In this document: positions 1-12,679 of the stretch, piece after piece
Position numbering within the stretch: position 1 is the stretch's first letter
Layout: each line of letters starts with the position of its first letter
Source of the DNA: Nectonema munidae
Lineage: Eukaryota; Nematomorpha; Nectonematoida; Nectonematidae
Assembly (NCBI GenBank): GCA_030549495.1
Contig: JAUIRK010000945.1
Coordinates: forward strand, 62,001-126,000
Length of the DNA stretch: 64,000 nt
Reading direction: 5' to 3'
Made by a program: the position numbers and the translations under genes
Notes under the pieces: model-generated
The model's database searches: none
Told to the model about the DNA's origin: nothing
The model's input: only the letters and a program-made list of their open reading frames with translations

Positions 1-500
1 TGTTTTATTTCAATTAACTGAGCTACACATGGTATCATCCATCATTACTATTTGGTAATACTAACTCGGGCATTTTATTAGCACATAAGTCAGTACTATT
101 ATTTTCACATGTGTGGATTTTCCCACAATCATTCTCGCCCTCACTTATTGCATTAGTTCTGCGATAAGAATATTCTCCATTTTTACTATAAGTTTATCCC
201 TTAAGTTTATACATTTAAGTTTTATACAGCTTCAAATTTCAAAAAAGAATTTTTTTCTCTAAAATTTTAAAATCACATGAAAATATTAATATTTACAGAC
301 AGTCAACCAAAATCTATAAATTCATGTTCTAAAATTTAGTTTTTATTACTTTAAGTCTTAGAAGGTTTTTGAAAGAAATTTTTAAAAATTAAAACACTAC
401 ATTTTAGAATTATATCTCGAAAAATATTTTGAAAGATATTGCTAATATAAAAGCTAGAAGAATCTTTTTCTAAAGGAGTATATGTAATTGCCTAGTTTGC
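1..500. other. No feature recognised
   Basis: AT-rich sequence with no supported gene or recognisable element. Confidence 0.5.
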
Positions 501-504
501 CCCT

Positions 505-638
505 CCCCGTTGACGACCAGAATAATCAGACGATATCTAATGTAAAGCAGAAGATTTGTATTAAAGAGCTTTGATAAACGCAGACGATTTTATTTTTGTA
601 AAGTCGACTATAGTCGGCATTGGGCGTTAACGGGTTAA
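505..638 (+). mobile_element. TTAA MITE, family A (decayed left end)
   Basis: This short non-autonomous element ends in GTTAACGGGTTAA. It contains the family A core CAGACGATATCTAATG, the sequence GCAGACGATTTTA and the terminal palindrome GTCGACTATAGTCG. The same arrangement recurs at 17760-18029 and 18391-18557. A TTAA boundary and CC/GG termini suit piggyBac-like mobilisation, though Kolobok elements also use TTAA. Confidence 0.7.
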
Positions 639-639
639 T

Positions 640-2090
640 GTTAAAAGTAAAGCAATAAAAGTATCCATAGTGGCTTAAAAATTTTTTTAATGTCTTTTTT
701 CTTGTTTTTTTATATTAAATATAAACACCGATAAATTTTACTATGTAGAATCGGGGCCCCTCTATCAGAATTATAATTGCGCCCGGCAATTCCTAGCACC
801 GGCTCTGAGATTGATGACCATTTTTTTAATTCCTCCGAAGTAAGCAGACATTTCTGTTTTTTGTGGACTGTTTACCTTAATGTTTTAACTGTTTTGGGAT
901 CATATGAAGAACAACCAACCCAACAATTCGGGGGTGGCTATTCTTTAGAAGAGAGATTTTTAGGGTGGCTATTCTTCTGTTGAGTTTTATATTTATTTAA
1001 ACTTTGAAATGTGTATTGTATAATTAAATCGAGCGTATACTAAACAAAGTGTTTTTAATCGGATTACACTGATACTGATTTCCTGAAAACATACTATATA
1101 TAATCACTAGTATATATTTAATCTTATAACACTGCATAATCTTGAAACAATATCCTGTTTTGCAAGTCAGGTATATAATATTATAGATGTATACTTATTA
1201 TTTATTTTTTTAATTCTCACAAAATGAATTTTCAAGATTTTATTTTGCATTTACTAAATCAAAATTTTAATATTTTAGTTTTTACTAAATAAATTTTTTT
1301 AATTTTGCTTCAGTGGTATATTCTGTATAATATTATTGGAAAACTATTTGGGGTAGTGGTTCTTCAAAAGGGTCATGCGGGGTGGTTGTTCTTCACTTGC
1401 TACTAAAATATTGTCTTGTGGTCGTTATTCTTCATCTGTTTTATATTAATCTTTCGATTGTGTATCTTTTCTTAATAATAATAAAAATAATTTTTTAATG
1501 TTTTTCAAATAATTAATTTATGTTAAACCAGGAGAATCAAGATGTACTTACTTTGAGTAAATGGCCCAGATACTCAGATATTTTTAAAAATTGTACTCGC
1601 CGTTGAAAAAGTTTGCACACCCCTGGTTAAAGTCTAGTTTTTCTTCATAAGAACGGTTACACTTTAGTGAGTGAAGATTCACGAGAGCGGCTTATGCACA
1701 AGGAACTTACTTCAGAGATTTTCCGATTTCAGAGATTTTCCGACCTCATAGATAATAATCCGTCTACGGTCGTATGCACTGAAATGTAACTAAATCTATG
1801 AATAGCGAATTTATCTGTGAGAAGACGATTCTCTAAGACAAGGCCCCCTATTTATTTTGGGGGAGTGAGCCCCCCTATTTTTGAGCTGAGCCTCCACCCC
1901 TCACCCCCACTCAATTTTCCAAGCCTCTCCACTCAATTTTTCAAGTGTAAATAAGTTTTAAATGAATTACCGATTATTGCCGATAAATGATTATTGGAGT
2001 ACGCAATTTGATCTAGGTGTTGATCCTCTTGTAAGCAAAGTATAATCAATAAATCATTATTCGGAAATAAAATTTTTTTCATTTAGCTGC
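640..2090. repeat. Repetitive stretch with scattered GGGTGGYTATTCTTC motifs
   Basis: A motif close to GGGTGGCTATTCTTC occurs directly near 932 and 964, inverted near 906, and in diverged form near 1350, 1380 and 1413. A likely hAT-type right end reading AAAGTTTGCACACCCCTG ends at about 1625. C-rich runs occur at 1845-1930. No gene is supported. Confidence 0.4.
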
Positions 2091-2109
2091 TAATACAAAA
2101 ATAAACCTA

Positions 2110-3000
2110 TAGAGGATAAAATGGCAAAAATAAGTCCAATATATCAGGTTTGAATGGTAGGTTTAGACAAAATGGAATTTTTCAATGGATGAATCAATTG
2201 TATACCTCATAGCTGTAAACAATTCATAAAAGAGAAACCTATCCATTTTGGGTACAAACTATGGTTCCATGTGTTCTTCCACGGGATATTCTTATTTATA
2301 AAGAATCCTAGCAAGATCCTTTAGGTTCCAGAATAGTGAAAAATTTTATATTTCTTCTATAACAAATGCATGCGATTGCGAGTTCTAATTTTGATAATTC
2401 TCTTTCTTCATATAACTCTTTAGAAGAATGGAGGGACAAAAATGTTCGATGCATAGGCACAGTTCGTAAAAATCGCATGAATAAATGTCCTCTACTCAAT
2501 GAAGAAAGAGGTTCGAACGATTATAGAGATCCAATGATAAGGTTCTACTTTTTGTTCACACTACCCAATAGATAGGGTAATGAGATATACTCAAAGGAAG
2601 CTAGAAAAAGGATGTCAAAAAGTATAACTCTGCAATGGGGGAGTAGACATATTTTACAAAAGGCTATCCGTCTGCAGACCAAAGATAAAAGCTAAAAAAT
2701 GGTGCTGGAGTTTGGCTGTGAACGCTATAAACGTTGCAGTAGTAGTTGCTTGAAAATTTTACGAAGAAGTGCATAAAGGAGAGATTATATTAATTTTCGA
2801 AGAGGCTTTGAATCTCCTTCAGTTGACAGCAAAACCTGGTCCAACCTCACATTACTCATTAGAGTCTAGAAGTGTTGATGGACACTACCTTATTACAGTT
2901 TCTAGAGATCTACAAAGAAAATGTGTAGTCTGTAAAAAAAAATACTTTGCTTCGCTGTTCCACTTCTGGGTCCTCCTTTTTTTTTGGCTTTGGCAATGAA
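2110..3000 (+). pseudogene. Broken piggyBac (DDE_Tnp_1_7) transposase
   Basis: Three frames carry successive pieces of a piggyBac transposase. They are QFIKEKPIHFGYKLW near 2220; SYNSLEEWRDKNVRCIGTVR near 2405-2470 (compare family TSY..L..L....IR.TGTVRKNR); and GGVDIFYKRL / KKWCWSLAVNAINVAVV near 2635-2750. After a stop there follows a tail with DGHYLITVSRDLQRKCVVCK near 2880-2940, the C-terminal Cys-rich part. The catalytic region is interrupted by at least two frame changes and one stop, so it is not functional. It lies just downstream of MCM9 in opposite orientation. Terminal repeats were not identified. Confidence 0.8.
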
Positions 3001-3113
3001 AGAAGAATGAAAACATCATTCATTTTATTTTTTTAAATAATATTTTTTCAAAACATTTCCATGCGTTTATAGTGCATGCTATTTTTTTTTATTTTCCAAT
3101 TTTCTTACAAACT

Positions 3114-6100
3114 TTATGGTAGCTCTTTGTTGAAGTTTAGCTTGGATAAAATGACTCGCTCCAGGTTGCAATAGTGCTCTTCTCCGTCATCAGGAATATT
3201 CAAGGGTAGAGCTTCTTCTTCTTCCCTGCTGAGCAAATTTGAGGAGCTGTTGTGACAGCTTTCAATCAAAGCGATTGTGAAGATGGCGTCACTTTTATTC
3301 GCTACACATCGAAGCATTATTCGTGCATGCGCCTGAAAAATAGAATCTATTTGGCACAAATGCTCATTCAGAATCAGTGGAGTAGATAGAGGAAAAGAGG
3401 TCTAACGTATACTATATATCAAATTATTGTTGATAGTTATAAACCATAAGCTATCATAGCATTTCTTTCCCGGTATTTATCAATTTTACATTTGAATGTG
3501 AAAAAATATATTTTAATTGATATATTTGATTTTTATCCTTAAGAATACATTAATCTAAAAATGACTTCTCGCATTACTTTGTAATTGTAATGAGCTTTTT
3601 ATTGGAAATTTAATGGCATTACACCTTCCTTGTCAGAAGACTTTATCGGCAATATATCTATCGTGTATGTTACAGTAAACACATGACTGATCATTGACCA
3701 TACATCAGTCTGATCTCGTCATAATGATAACTATTATTATTCTTACTAAAATTAGACAAAAGAAGAGAAGTCACAACTAGTCAATGTTGATCTGCTTTGA
3801 ATGTTGTCTACATATGTTAGCATAGTCTTTGTGATTTGAAGCCTCTCAACGAGCAAGGTCACTTTTACAAGGAATTATAGAGAAGTTTTTAAAGTTTATT
3901 TGAAAAGTATTTGTTTTTCAAATAATAAAGGTAAGTATTTGAAATACCCTAAAATAAAAATACACATATATTTGACCTCAAGTCTCTTGACAGATATATA
4001 ATACTGAAATAGCCAATCATATTTATGTTTGATTGAGTTAGATCTCAAAAACCAATGAAATATACGCAATATTACACATGACAACTTTTTTTTCTATAAA
4101 TTGTCCTCTGCGCCTAATTTTGCAAAGGGTTTTGTGAAAAGATTGTTATAATAGATGTATTTTTAGCATAATCAAAAATATTTCTCAAATTTTATTTAAT
4201 CTCGGTCAATCAGTACAAAAACAAAGGATGGCCAATGAGATTCAAGTGACTTCAGCAAAAAATGCTGACCGTGAGAGGGTCAGTCTAAACTCAAGGGAAT
4301 CACTGTCTTCTATTTGCATTGACAAAGAGTTTTGCAAAAGTTTAAAAGAAAAAGAGGCTTACTTGCGACAAACGAATCAAGCTTTCTAAGAAGCGCACGG
4401 TAGTTTGGCCAGTGTTGTAATTCTTCTGCTGCTTTCTTTGTCGGCAGAAGTAGGCATTCAAAATTGCTTGGCAGTCTTCATCCAAATCTGGCTCAATTGA
4501 CTTGACGAATTGAAAGTACGCTCTCAACTTCTCAACACTCCACAATGAACCTTGTTCAGTGTTTGAAGTTAATGGAATAGGACTGCTCTGTTGAACTGCT
4601 CTGTATTTTCGCGACAAAATTGACTGTGCAATCAAATCATCGTATCCACTATCGCAATTGTCCAAGATGAGAAAGACTAAGTCGAAGCGACTGATCAACG
4701 GACTTGCTATGCCCGTGTTCACAGTGATGCTTTCGCTTGGATCGTAGATGCCCTTGAGATTGGCGCTTGCGATAACACTTGATCGTGTGTTCAACTTGCA
4801 AATGATTCCCGCCTTAGCCACACTCACAGTCTGCTGTTCCATCGCTTCGTGAATCGACGCCCGATCCGCTTCCTTCATACACGAAAATTCATCGATGCAG
4901 CACACACCCATGTCGGCCAGAACAAGAGCGCCGGCTTCAAGCGAGTAGCGTCCGTTTGTGTCGCGGCCTACACTGACGGTCAATCCGGCATTCGTTGTGC
5001 CAACGCCCGATGTTAGGATGGATCGTGAGCAGACTTTAGCCGCAAACTTCAAGACTTGAGACTTTCCAGTTCCGGGATCACCAATCATGAGCATGTGAGA
5101 TTGGCCACGAATGCTCGTACCATCTTCACTCTTTCGCGATACCCCACCCGCCAAAATTAGAGCTAACCCCAATTTCAATGGATAAAGACCATACAAATCT
5201 GGGCATATACTTGCAATGATTATATTCTTTGCACTATACGGCTTATTCTTCATCTCACTCCAAAAGAGCTGGAAATCATTTTTGGGGTTGGAGCCGTTCA
5301 AGTTGCGCACTTCATCGCAAACTTCTTTGTTTGAAATGACTTCCATGTAGTTGGCAATCAACTTTACTTGTATGCTGAGCTGTGTGTCTGCACACACCGA
5401 AGAAAAGGAAGCGAGAAGTGTGCCATTCACGAGAATATCATCCCCAGGTTTGCAGGAGTCAACCAAGTCATCTTCGAGAACAACAGTCATGCTTCTGGGC
5501 ATTGAGAAATTCGTGGAAGAGGTAAGAGATAGACACTCCTGCACCACAATTTCTTGGATATCCTTGAGGATGCTGGAGTTTTCCACTTTTTCAAAAAGTC
5601 TTCCCCCACACCCCACATTCAGGCAGACCTTCACGCAACTCACACCACTTGCGTCTTCGTAAAGATGTTGAACGCGATTAACATGTCTGCATTTTTTGCA
5701 GCGCTTCTCCGTTTTAGAGCACAATGCCAGAGATTCTTTCACCCTTACCACCGTTCCTAGAAAACTCACGAAGCGTCCACAAGCATTTGGCCTTGGAATG
5801 CTTTGGATGCAGTTGTTGTGATGGCATAAAAGATTTTTGATTCGTATGTGACACTTTTCAGCGCTGACAAGCATACATGGCATGCGCTTCTTTTCCGCTA
5901 AAGATTTCAGAATTTTGTAGAAGCAGGAGTCAAACAAATAGATGAGGCGTTGGGGGAAGTGGAGAAAGGCATTGCCAAGTTTGACCAATTCTCCAACCAA
6001 GGTGCTGAAATTGATGCAAAGGGAATGTTGTTTGCAAGAATCAATGGAATCTAATGGAATTTGTCTTTTTATTTCATCGCCATGTTGAATGAGTAAAAAT

Positions 6101-6174
6101 TTGGTGAATTGGATTTCATACTTTTTCAAGTTATTCCCGGATACCAAATTTTCACTTAAATTATCCATAAGCAT
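3114..6174 (-). CDS. MCM9: MCM9 helicase, two coding exons
   Basis: This is a DNA helicase of the MCM family that works with MCM8 in homologous recombination and crosslink repair in the nucleus. The coding exons are 6174-4363 (604 codons) and 3332-3114 (72 codons plus stop), joined in phase 0 by a GT..AG intron. The junction restores the family motif LIRLSQ/AHARIM. The N-terminal OB region carries a zinc-binding Cys cluster (C159, C162, C180, C184, C189), followed by the MCM9-type stretch SMPRSMTVVLEDDLVDSCK near residue 224. The AAA+ core has Walker A GDPGTGKS (365-372), Walker B CCIDEF (425-430) and the arginine finger SRFD (495-498). Sensor 1 reads SANLKG where human MCM9 has ATNPKG. The C-terminal exon keeps the winged-helix-like PDDGEEHY...VILSKL segment. 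At about 676 residues it lacks the long disordered tail of vertebrate MCM9 (over 1,100 residues). The first ATG (6174) is used; a second Met is two codons on. Possible poly(A) signals on the minus strand are at 3093-3088 and 3029-3024. Confidence 0.93.
3333..4362 (-). other. MCM9 intron
   Basis: This intron of about 1.03 kb lies between the two coding exons. The donor reads gtaagc at 4362 downward and the acceptor ttttcag ends at 3333. Apart from AT-rich sequence I see no embedded gene or element in it. Confidence 0.85.
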
Positions 6175-6470
6175 GCAAAAATTCTTGAAAAACTAGAAAA
6201 CTTAAGGAATAAAAAATTCAAGAATAAATAACATAAAAAGGGCGTCCCTAATTTTATACTCATTGAACTTTTCAATCAATCAATTTAAAAAGTAATGTAT
6301 AATTTATTTTAACAAGACACACTTGATTGACAAGTCATGTTCAATATGGTGGACGTGTAATCAACGAATAGGGTGTACAAAGGAAGCTTTTCAAAGGATG
6401 CCATAAAAAATATGCTTTCATAAATCGAGTTATTAAAAATCATTGAACTTATTATAATTATTTGGCAAGG

Positions 6471-6575
6471 TGGCATGGCAGGCTGGTTGAGATGATGGAC
6501 TCAGCACGGAAGCCTCTGGGTTCGTTTCCTTATCGATACCAATTTGTTCATAGTTTGACATAAGCGGTGATGCTA
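6471..6575 (+). repeat. tRNA-derived SINE copy
   Basis: A tRNA-like head (GGCTGGTTGAGATGATGGAC) with a B-box-like GGGTTCGTTTCC is followed by TTCATAGTTTGACATAAGCGG. That tail matches the tail of the SINE at 20352 (TTCATAGTTCGATACAAGCGG). The head is different, so the two families seem to share a 3' module. Confidence 0.6.
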
Positions 6576-6599
6576 TTAATCATATGTAAAAAATATTTA

Positions 6600-8860
6600 T
6601 TGAGAAAAGGTCCTAGATTACTTGGTATAAGTGAAATCTTTATTTTCACCAAATTTATTTGGAAAGAATTAAAAAAAAGAGAGATAGCAACATAAATGAG
6701 ACAGTGTATCGAATGTCAAACGTTAAAAATGAAAAAAAAACAATAAAACACCAAAAAACAATAAAACAACAGTTTTCAAATTTACACATTGATATGGTAG
6801 GTACACCTTCTCAAGGATATACAGACGTCTCATAACTGTTGATCGAAGTATTGATTTCAAAATATTGATTTGTGTAAGAACAAATTCTTAAGAATGCGCT
6901 AGTACTTTGCAAAACATACGAATTTATTTCTTGCATAAGGAAGGATCCGATCTTTAGAAATAAAATATACAACACCATATCATCCTTAAACATATTCGTG
7001 CCGGGCTATTTTTGTTTTTCCTAAAAAATTAAATATATATACAAAATTCTAGCACAAACCCACTAAATAATTGATTGAGAATCTGATGGTTCCATTATTT
7101 TTCATGAAAATCAATCATAGCTGTCAATCAATACAAAATATATTATATTTCCCCATTTTTTGGTTAGTCTTCACAGATGAAATATCGACAAAGACTTTTT
7201 TTCTTTATTTTAAAATAAACTTATCCACACAGAGCAAAGTGAACATGCTCAATTTGATTGTAAAAATACTTTTGTCATTCTAGATTTAAATTGCGGTTAC
7301 TGTTTAAATTTGGTTAATTTGTGGTCAGTTATTTTTTTTTAAGATTTTTGAATAATTTTCGTCTAATTTAGCAAATAGAACTTTCTCTACGGTATTTTTG
7401 TCAATATATACAAGTAATGAATACTAAATTTCTATATGGTTAAAATGGTTATATATTTAGTTAATTAGACACTACATTGAATATTATATATTTAAACCCA
7501 ATCGATAAAATAATTATCTTTCCTGATATAATAATGATTTTATCCATCTCATAAATAGAGATGTCACCAAATTTCTATTCAAAGCAACCTGATATAATCT
7601 TTCTCATGAAATTTTTCAATAATAAGCCCATACATGGGTTATACATTGTAATATATTTAATGATAAATTCATCAATCAAATTTTTATAAAAATTGTTGTA
7701 AAATTACATGGTGAAAAATAAGTAACATACTTATTTCAAGCTCATCAAAGGAATACCTACACGAGTCACTATTACTTTTTTCTTTTCATCACGCGTTCCC
7801 ATTTTAATGTAGTTTCAGCTTTTTGGGGAAATTTTTTATTCTTAGCATCACTACAAGATGTTCACATCCAGAGAAGAAAGCATAAAAAGACAAAATATAG
7901 ATAAAAAAATATTTTGTACAATATAACCAATGAATACCTATTGTGAGAAATAACTTGACAAATCTTTTTTTTGGGAAAAAACTGATTTGGGGCATGCAAC
8001 AGCAGTTCGTTGGCATTTGCACACAATTTTAATAAAAAGGAGTACAGAAATGAAATACGCAAGGTTAATCTATATATTGATTAATAAATTATTTTAAATT
8101 TGGACGATATTTTTTGATAAAATTTCCTCCTCAATCAAAATTTTGATTGATAATTTTTAATAAAGTTACGATCTTGTCTTAAAATAGATATAAAGCGATA
8201 TGCATGCATACGAAAATGTAGCGATTTTTAAGAGTGTATCTAATAAAGACGTTAAATTATAAATTATCTAAGGATACATTCAAAATTTTATAAAAACATA
8301 GCATTTTTATTTTGATTGTTTGGAATGATTTATAATAAAAAATAGGAGAGTTGAATTTATAATAAAATTTATTTATTATATAGTTAATCTATTGTGATTT
8401 ATATCAAAAACATGCAGTTTGATTTTTACGGAAATGTTCGATTTTAAGATTAATTTCAAGCATTCTTACACTAAAACTGTATCTGATCATGGTATTAAAG
8501 ATATAATTCAGTTAAAATGTGAATAATATTCCAGGAAACAATTTTTAGTAGTCAACCGAACCTTTGATTGATTTAGTATAAAAAAAATATACTTTATTTA
8601 AAGTCTGAATGAATGTTTTCGTAAGTAAATTTGTAATCAGTCAAAATTTTAATAAAATTTACTAAGTATGAAGGGATATAATTGGTCAGGTTTAAGCTTT
8701 TTTTAATCGCAATTTTTTAGGTTTAAGTTAATAACGATTAAGCATTAGGTTATATTTTTAACTAATATAAGTTGTTAACTTTTTAGTTTGTATTATAACT
8801 GTTTAACATTCACCCTAATTATGTATTTAATTTTTTAGTTTTTTTAAAGATAGTTTCAAG
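6600..8860. other. AT-rich intergenic, nothing recognised
   Basis: Several short open frames exist but none has a recognisable motif or a plausible splice context. Confidence 0.5.
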
Positions 8861-8867
8861 GGTATAT

Positions 8868-8977
8868 CAACTGTACTGCTCTAATTTTTGGAAACCCCTC
8901 TCTACAACGATTTCATGTGAGATACGACCGAAACTATGTGCAAAAAACCTGGTTCGTATAAGAAAGGTTTTACTGTA
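8868..8977. mobile_element. Possible short pogo/Tigger-like MITE
   Basis: The right edge reads CGTATAAGAAAGGTTTTACTGTA, that is, TACAGTAAAACCTTTC on the minus strand. This resembles pogo/mariner ends of the CAGTAAAACCTC.. kind. The left edge (near TGTACTGCTC) matches poorly, so the call is tentative. Confidence 0.35.
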
Positions 8978-9424
8978 TTTAATTTTTTGTTCTTTTTTGG
9001 AGATAATCATACATTTTTTGGAAAAAAATAATGAAAAGTTCAAAAATTATTTTTTTAGGTAACGATAAAGTAAATGACGAAAAATTTTTTATAATAAGAA
9101 ATTTCCCTGTTTCATTGCATCTCTTACTTTAAAAATTGATTTAAAAAAAAGAATTATTAGAAAACTGCACAAAATCTTTGATTGACCTTTTTGACAGCAG
9201 ACAGTTTAGGATATCTGCCATCTTTAAAGTAAAATGAAAATAAAAATAAAAAATAGTTCTAATTTTTTATTTCTTTTTCTAATATTATTTTACTTTTTTT
9301 GCTAATCATAAATTTCTACTTATTAATTTTTGTGTTTGTATAGCATAACATAATTTTATTAGCACAAAAAAGGCAAAAAAAAGCTATAAAAATATTCGGT
9401 CATTTTTTATAGAAAAGAAAAAAA

Positions 9425-9800
9425 ATTTAACCGTAATCAAACATTTTCTCTTTCCAAAAATTATCGAGACGGTTCTTGAAAATATTTAAAGTCGGAGAAT
9501 TAACATAGAAATAAGGCAAAGAATTCCAATCATTTATCATACATTGTGAAAAAATCTTTTCAAAAATGTTTTTTTGCAATGACTCTTTCTGAAGTTGTAA
9601 AAGTAAAATCTTTGCAATCTTTCGGAGAATTCTGAGAAAATCTTTTTGGTGATTGTTCTTTGGACTCTTTCATTTTTTGCAGCATCATATGAATAAAAAC
9701 GATAAGCAATGATGTTTCCATATTCTAAAATCGGTCTAATAAGTGTTTTATATAGAAGGGGAGCTGTGTTGACATCAAACTAAGCGAAGCAATAGTTTGT
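9425..9800 (-). mobile_element. LINE fragment, 3' end of a CR1/Jockey-like reverse transcriptase ORF
   Basis: The minus strand reads LYKTLIRPILEYGNIIAYR, then ERVQRTITKKI, and toward the end LNIFKNRL-like residues before KREC. This order (YK.L.RP.LEYG, the VQR..TK motif, the FK.RL tail) is the C-terminal thumb region of CR1/Jockey-type reverse transcriptases. The copy is strongly 5' truncated and has several stops and frame changes. Confidence 0.7.
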
Positions 9801-9829
9801 TCTAGAATGGCATATATTTCTATCAGAAG

Positions 9830-10820
9830 AAAGCCCATTTACTTTCAAATTGTATCATTTTTTAACTATTATTTATTTATTTGGCACAATAAATTTTATT
9901 GCTTATGTTCAAATGAAATCCAAACATCTAATAACTACGATGGATAAAACGTTCAATAATAATAATAAGAAGAAGAAATTTATTTGCAAACCCTACGAAG
10001 AACATGAGTTAAATTGTATTGATCTCTGAGTTTCAAATCATAAAGTCTTGTTGTTGAGTCTAACGACAAATCTTCTTTGCAAATAAATGAGTAATACAAT
10101 TATTGATGAAATCACCCAAAAAATAACTATATTTTAACTGTGGGATAAAATTTAAGAACTTAAATATTAGCCCTTATTTCTAGCATTTCTTTGGTTAACA
10201 CAAATTATTGTATTGACTCATCAGACAATATTGCCAATCTTCTTCTTCTTAACTTATATCCCTAAATAGGGGATCCACTATTCCTGTAATTTCTCAGTTT
10301 ATCTCTTTTAGTGTTGTGCGTCTTACAATAACATGTTTATTATTTTTCGAGAAATTAGATGTTCAGCAATGAAATATAAATCAAATAGGAATAAAAAAAA
10401 GATGGACTAGGGTAAAATTCAAAATACTTAGCTCATTTTATAATTTCTTTATCTTTGGAAGAAATTTGTAGTGATTTTATATTATTTACTTAAAAGGAAG
10501 GCTCTAGAAAACCATATCTAGATTTGATTAATGTTTTAAGTGATAGCCTAGTAGTGTATGGTCATGGACCAGACATTTGATGTGCCATTGCTGATCGTGA
10601 TATCTCTATTTTATGCCGAGTCATCTAAGAATTTGAAACAAACTAATATACATATTAAAAAAATAAGTATTAAATATATTTTATTTCATTTCATGTGAGT
10701 AATATTTCTGTTCTTTATACTTAAGTCTACTTTACATGCTCGTTTTATTTGTAATTTTCTTCGATAATTTGTCTAGGAATTCAAATTTATCATGTATATT
10801 TTAGCTTTCAAGCCTTCAGG
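9830..10820. other. AT-rich intergenic; one small inverted repeat
   Basis: The words ATTTATTTGCAAA (about 9979) and TTTGCAAATAAAT (about 10076) form a separated inverted repeat. No gene was recognised. Confidence 0.45.
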
Positions 10821-10830
10821 AGGTTACAAG

Positions 10831-11020
10831 CAGAGCCCGCGCTAACTATTAGCATTCATGAAAATTTCTTTCATGAAAATGTAATCTGTATAGATATGGC
10901 TTGACAAATACATCATATATTTTCTTTTCACCTTGAAGCAGATTAATCTGATAGTTCAAAAATTAGCGCTCCAATGAAGCTCCCCACCCTTCATAAAATT
11001 TTTGCTTTGTGTGGGCACTG
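10831..11020. mobile_element. hAT-type MITE with perfect 8-bp target duplication
   Basis: The 190-bp element starts CAGAGCCCGCGC and ends GTGTGGGCACTG, so its ends are imperfect inverted repeats (CAGWGCCCRCRC). It is flanked on both sides by GTTACAAG (10823-10830 and 11021-11028). An 8-bp duplication with CAG termini is the hAT hallmark. It has no coding capacity. Confidence 0.88.
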
Positions 11021-11519
11021 GTTACAAGCCTTGTTAATTTGAACTAACCAGTGTATATTAAGGGTCAGAATAAAACATCCATAAAAGGTAAAAAAGAAAT
11101 ATGATGCATATTCGCCATTTATGTTACTATTAATTTACACGTAAATAAATCGTCATTAAGTGAACGTTTTAACTGTACTTTTTCTATAACTTTTTATTAT
11201 TATTTTTCACATGTATCATCTATTGTTTTGAATACTTTTGATTAAATTAGGCAATAAAAAGCACTTTTTTTGTTACAGAAGAAATGAGCACTGAATTCTG
11301 CTAATTCTACGTCCTGATTTCAGATCCAAAACTTAAATTTATTCATCACTACATTTTTGTGTAACAACTTGTTATTCAAATATTCTATTTTAATATTTTT
11401 TATATTTAATTCAACTTTTTGCTTTAAAATAAATTAATTTAATATTTATTATACAGACAATTTTATTGTAAGAAGAAAATTATATGTTAATTTTCATTGG
11501 ATTTATGTTTTAGCCATAT

Positions 11520-12674
11520 GTGTTTTTTTATAAAGACATTCTGCAACCCATTGTCTTAAAACACTTCAGTATTTTTTTTATTATTTCCTCATAATCATTG
11601 GCTTTATAGTTTCCAAGAAAATTCTTTCCATCATTTACAAAAGCATTCCATGCATTGAATTCATCTTCATTTATTTCTGAAAAGAACAGACCATTTTTTA
11701 GCAAATTTAGCCTCAGTTATTGATTTTTAAAATTTGTTTTTAAATACTGAAAATCATTTCCTTGATGATAAAGTCCTTTTACAAAATTTTTCATCAAACC
11801 GCTGGAAGAAGAATTTTATCAAATTCAATAAGTGGTGGATGACATATATTGTGTTTTCCAAAAACAAATTCCTTTCTCGGAAGACTTTGTTCTTTTCTGC
11901 TATTCCACAGACACAAAAACACATATATTTTGTATAGCTTAGTTGTAATCCAAGTAACAAAGTAACAACTTTAAAATTTCCACAAATACTCCATCTATGA
12001 TTGTTATAATTTAAAATATTTAACATCATTTTCATGTTTTCATAAGTTTCATTAAGACCAGTTGCATGTACCAAAGGTATTGAAGGTTTAATTTTTCCAT
12101 TATGCAATAAAATTACATTAAGATTAGCTTTGTTGTAATCTATGAAAAGTCTCCATTCTTAGGATGCGTAAGTAGGATCAATTTTCTCCATCAAACTAAT
12201 AACATCATTGCAATAACAGCAACTTTCCTTTGGGAAATAAAATTTTGAGAATTTTAATTGACAATAGCGAAAGTTAGAAATTTTGTGTTTGGGAGAAGTA
12301 AATTCCATTGCTTCAATTTTGACCCCATTAGTTCTGATTTTTCTTTTGTTAAACTTAAATCACGTATTAAGTCGTTCAATTCAAATTGTGAAAGCAGATG
12401 TAGTGCTTTTACTCTTGAAAAATAAACTTCACCACACTCTCTGTTTTCTCATCTGATTCTGGTTCTTTTGCATTGTTTCCATGCCAATAAATTTGGGTTC
12501 TGTACAATAAAAATCTGACGCCCAAATCTTATCTTGACCACCTAACTTACAACAAAAATAAGCAGTTTTAATATTTGAAATTATATTTCTTGGCTGTGTT
12601 TTAAGAGTGTAATTTTCACATACATAACAAAAACTATCTGTATGATTTAAACAAACACGTCTATTTGAAAACAT
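11520..12674 (-). pseudogene. Decayed repeat-borne gene of an unclassified widespread family
   Basis: Reading on the minus strand, the start region reads NRRVCLNHTDSFCYVCENYT (12661 downward). It continues with GGQDKIWASDFYC, the middle has LNETYENMKMMLNILNYNNH and FKVVTLLLGLQLSYTKYMCF (about 12055-11930), and the end has FNAWNAFVNDGKNFLGNYKA (about 11655-11595) and FKTMGCRMSL. I recognise the order of these blocks from a multi-copy family of uncharacterised proteins in Hydra, spiders and other invertebrates (CxxHxDSFCYICG..., then LGLQxGYTKFCCFLC, then FLGNxKAxNY). The family is probably carried by a mobile element, but I do not know its function. The frame is broken in several places. Confidence 0.65.
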
Positions 12675-12679
12675 TATTT

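Noticed and set aside
5351-5760. Plus-strand frames inside MCM9
   Set aside because: They are antisense to a confidently assigned MCM9 exon and lack any motif.
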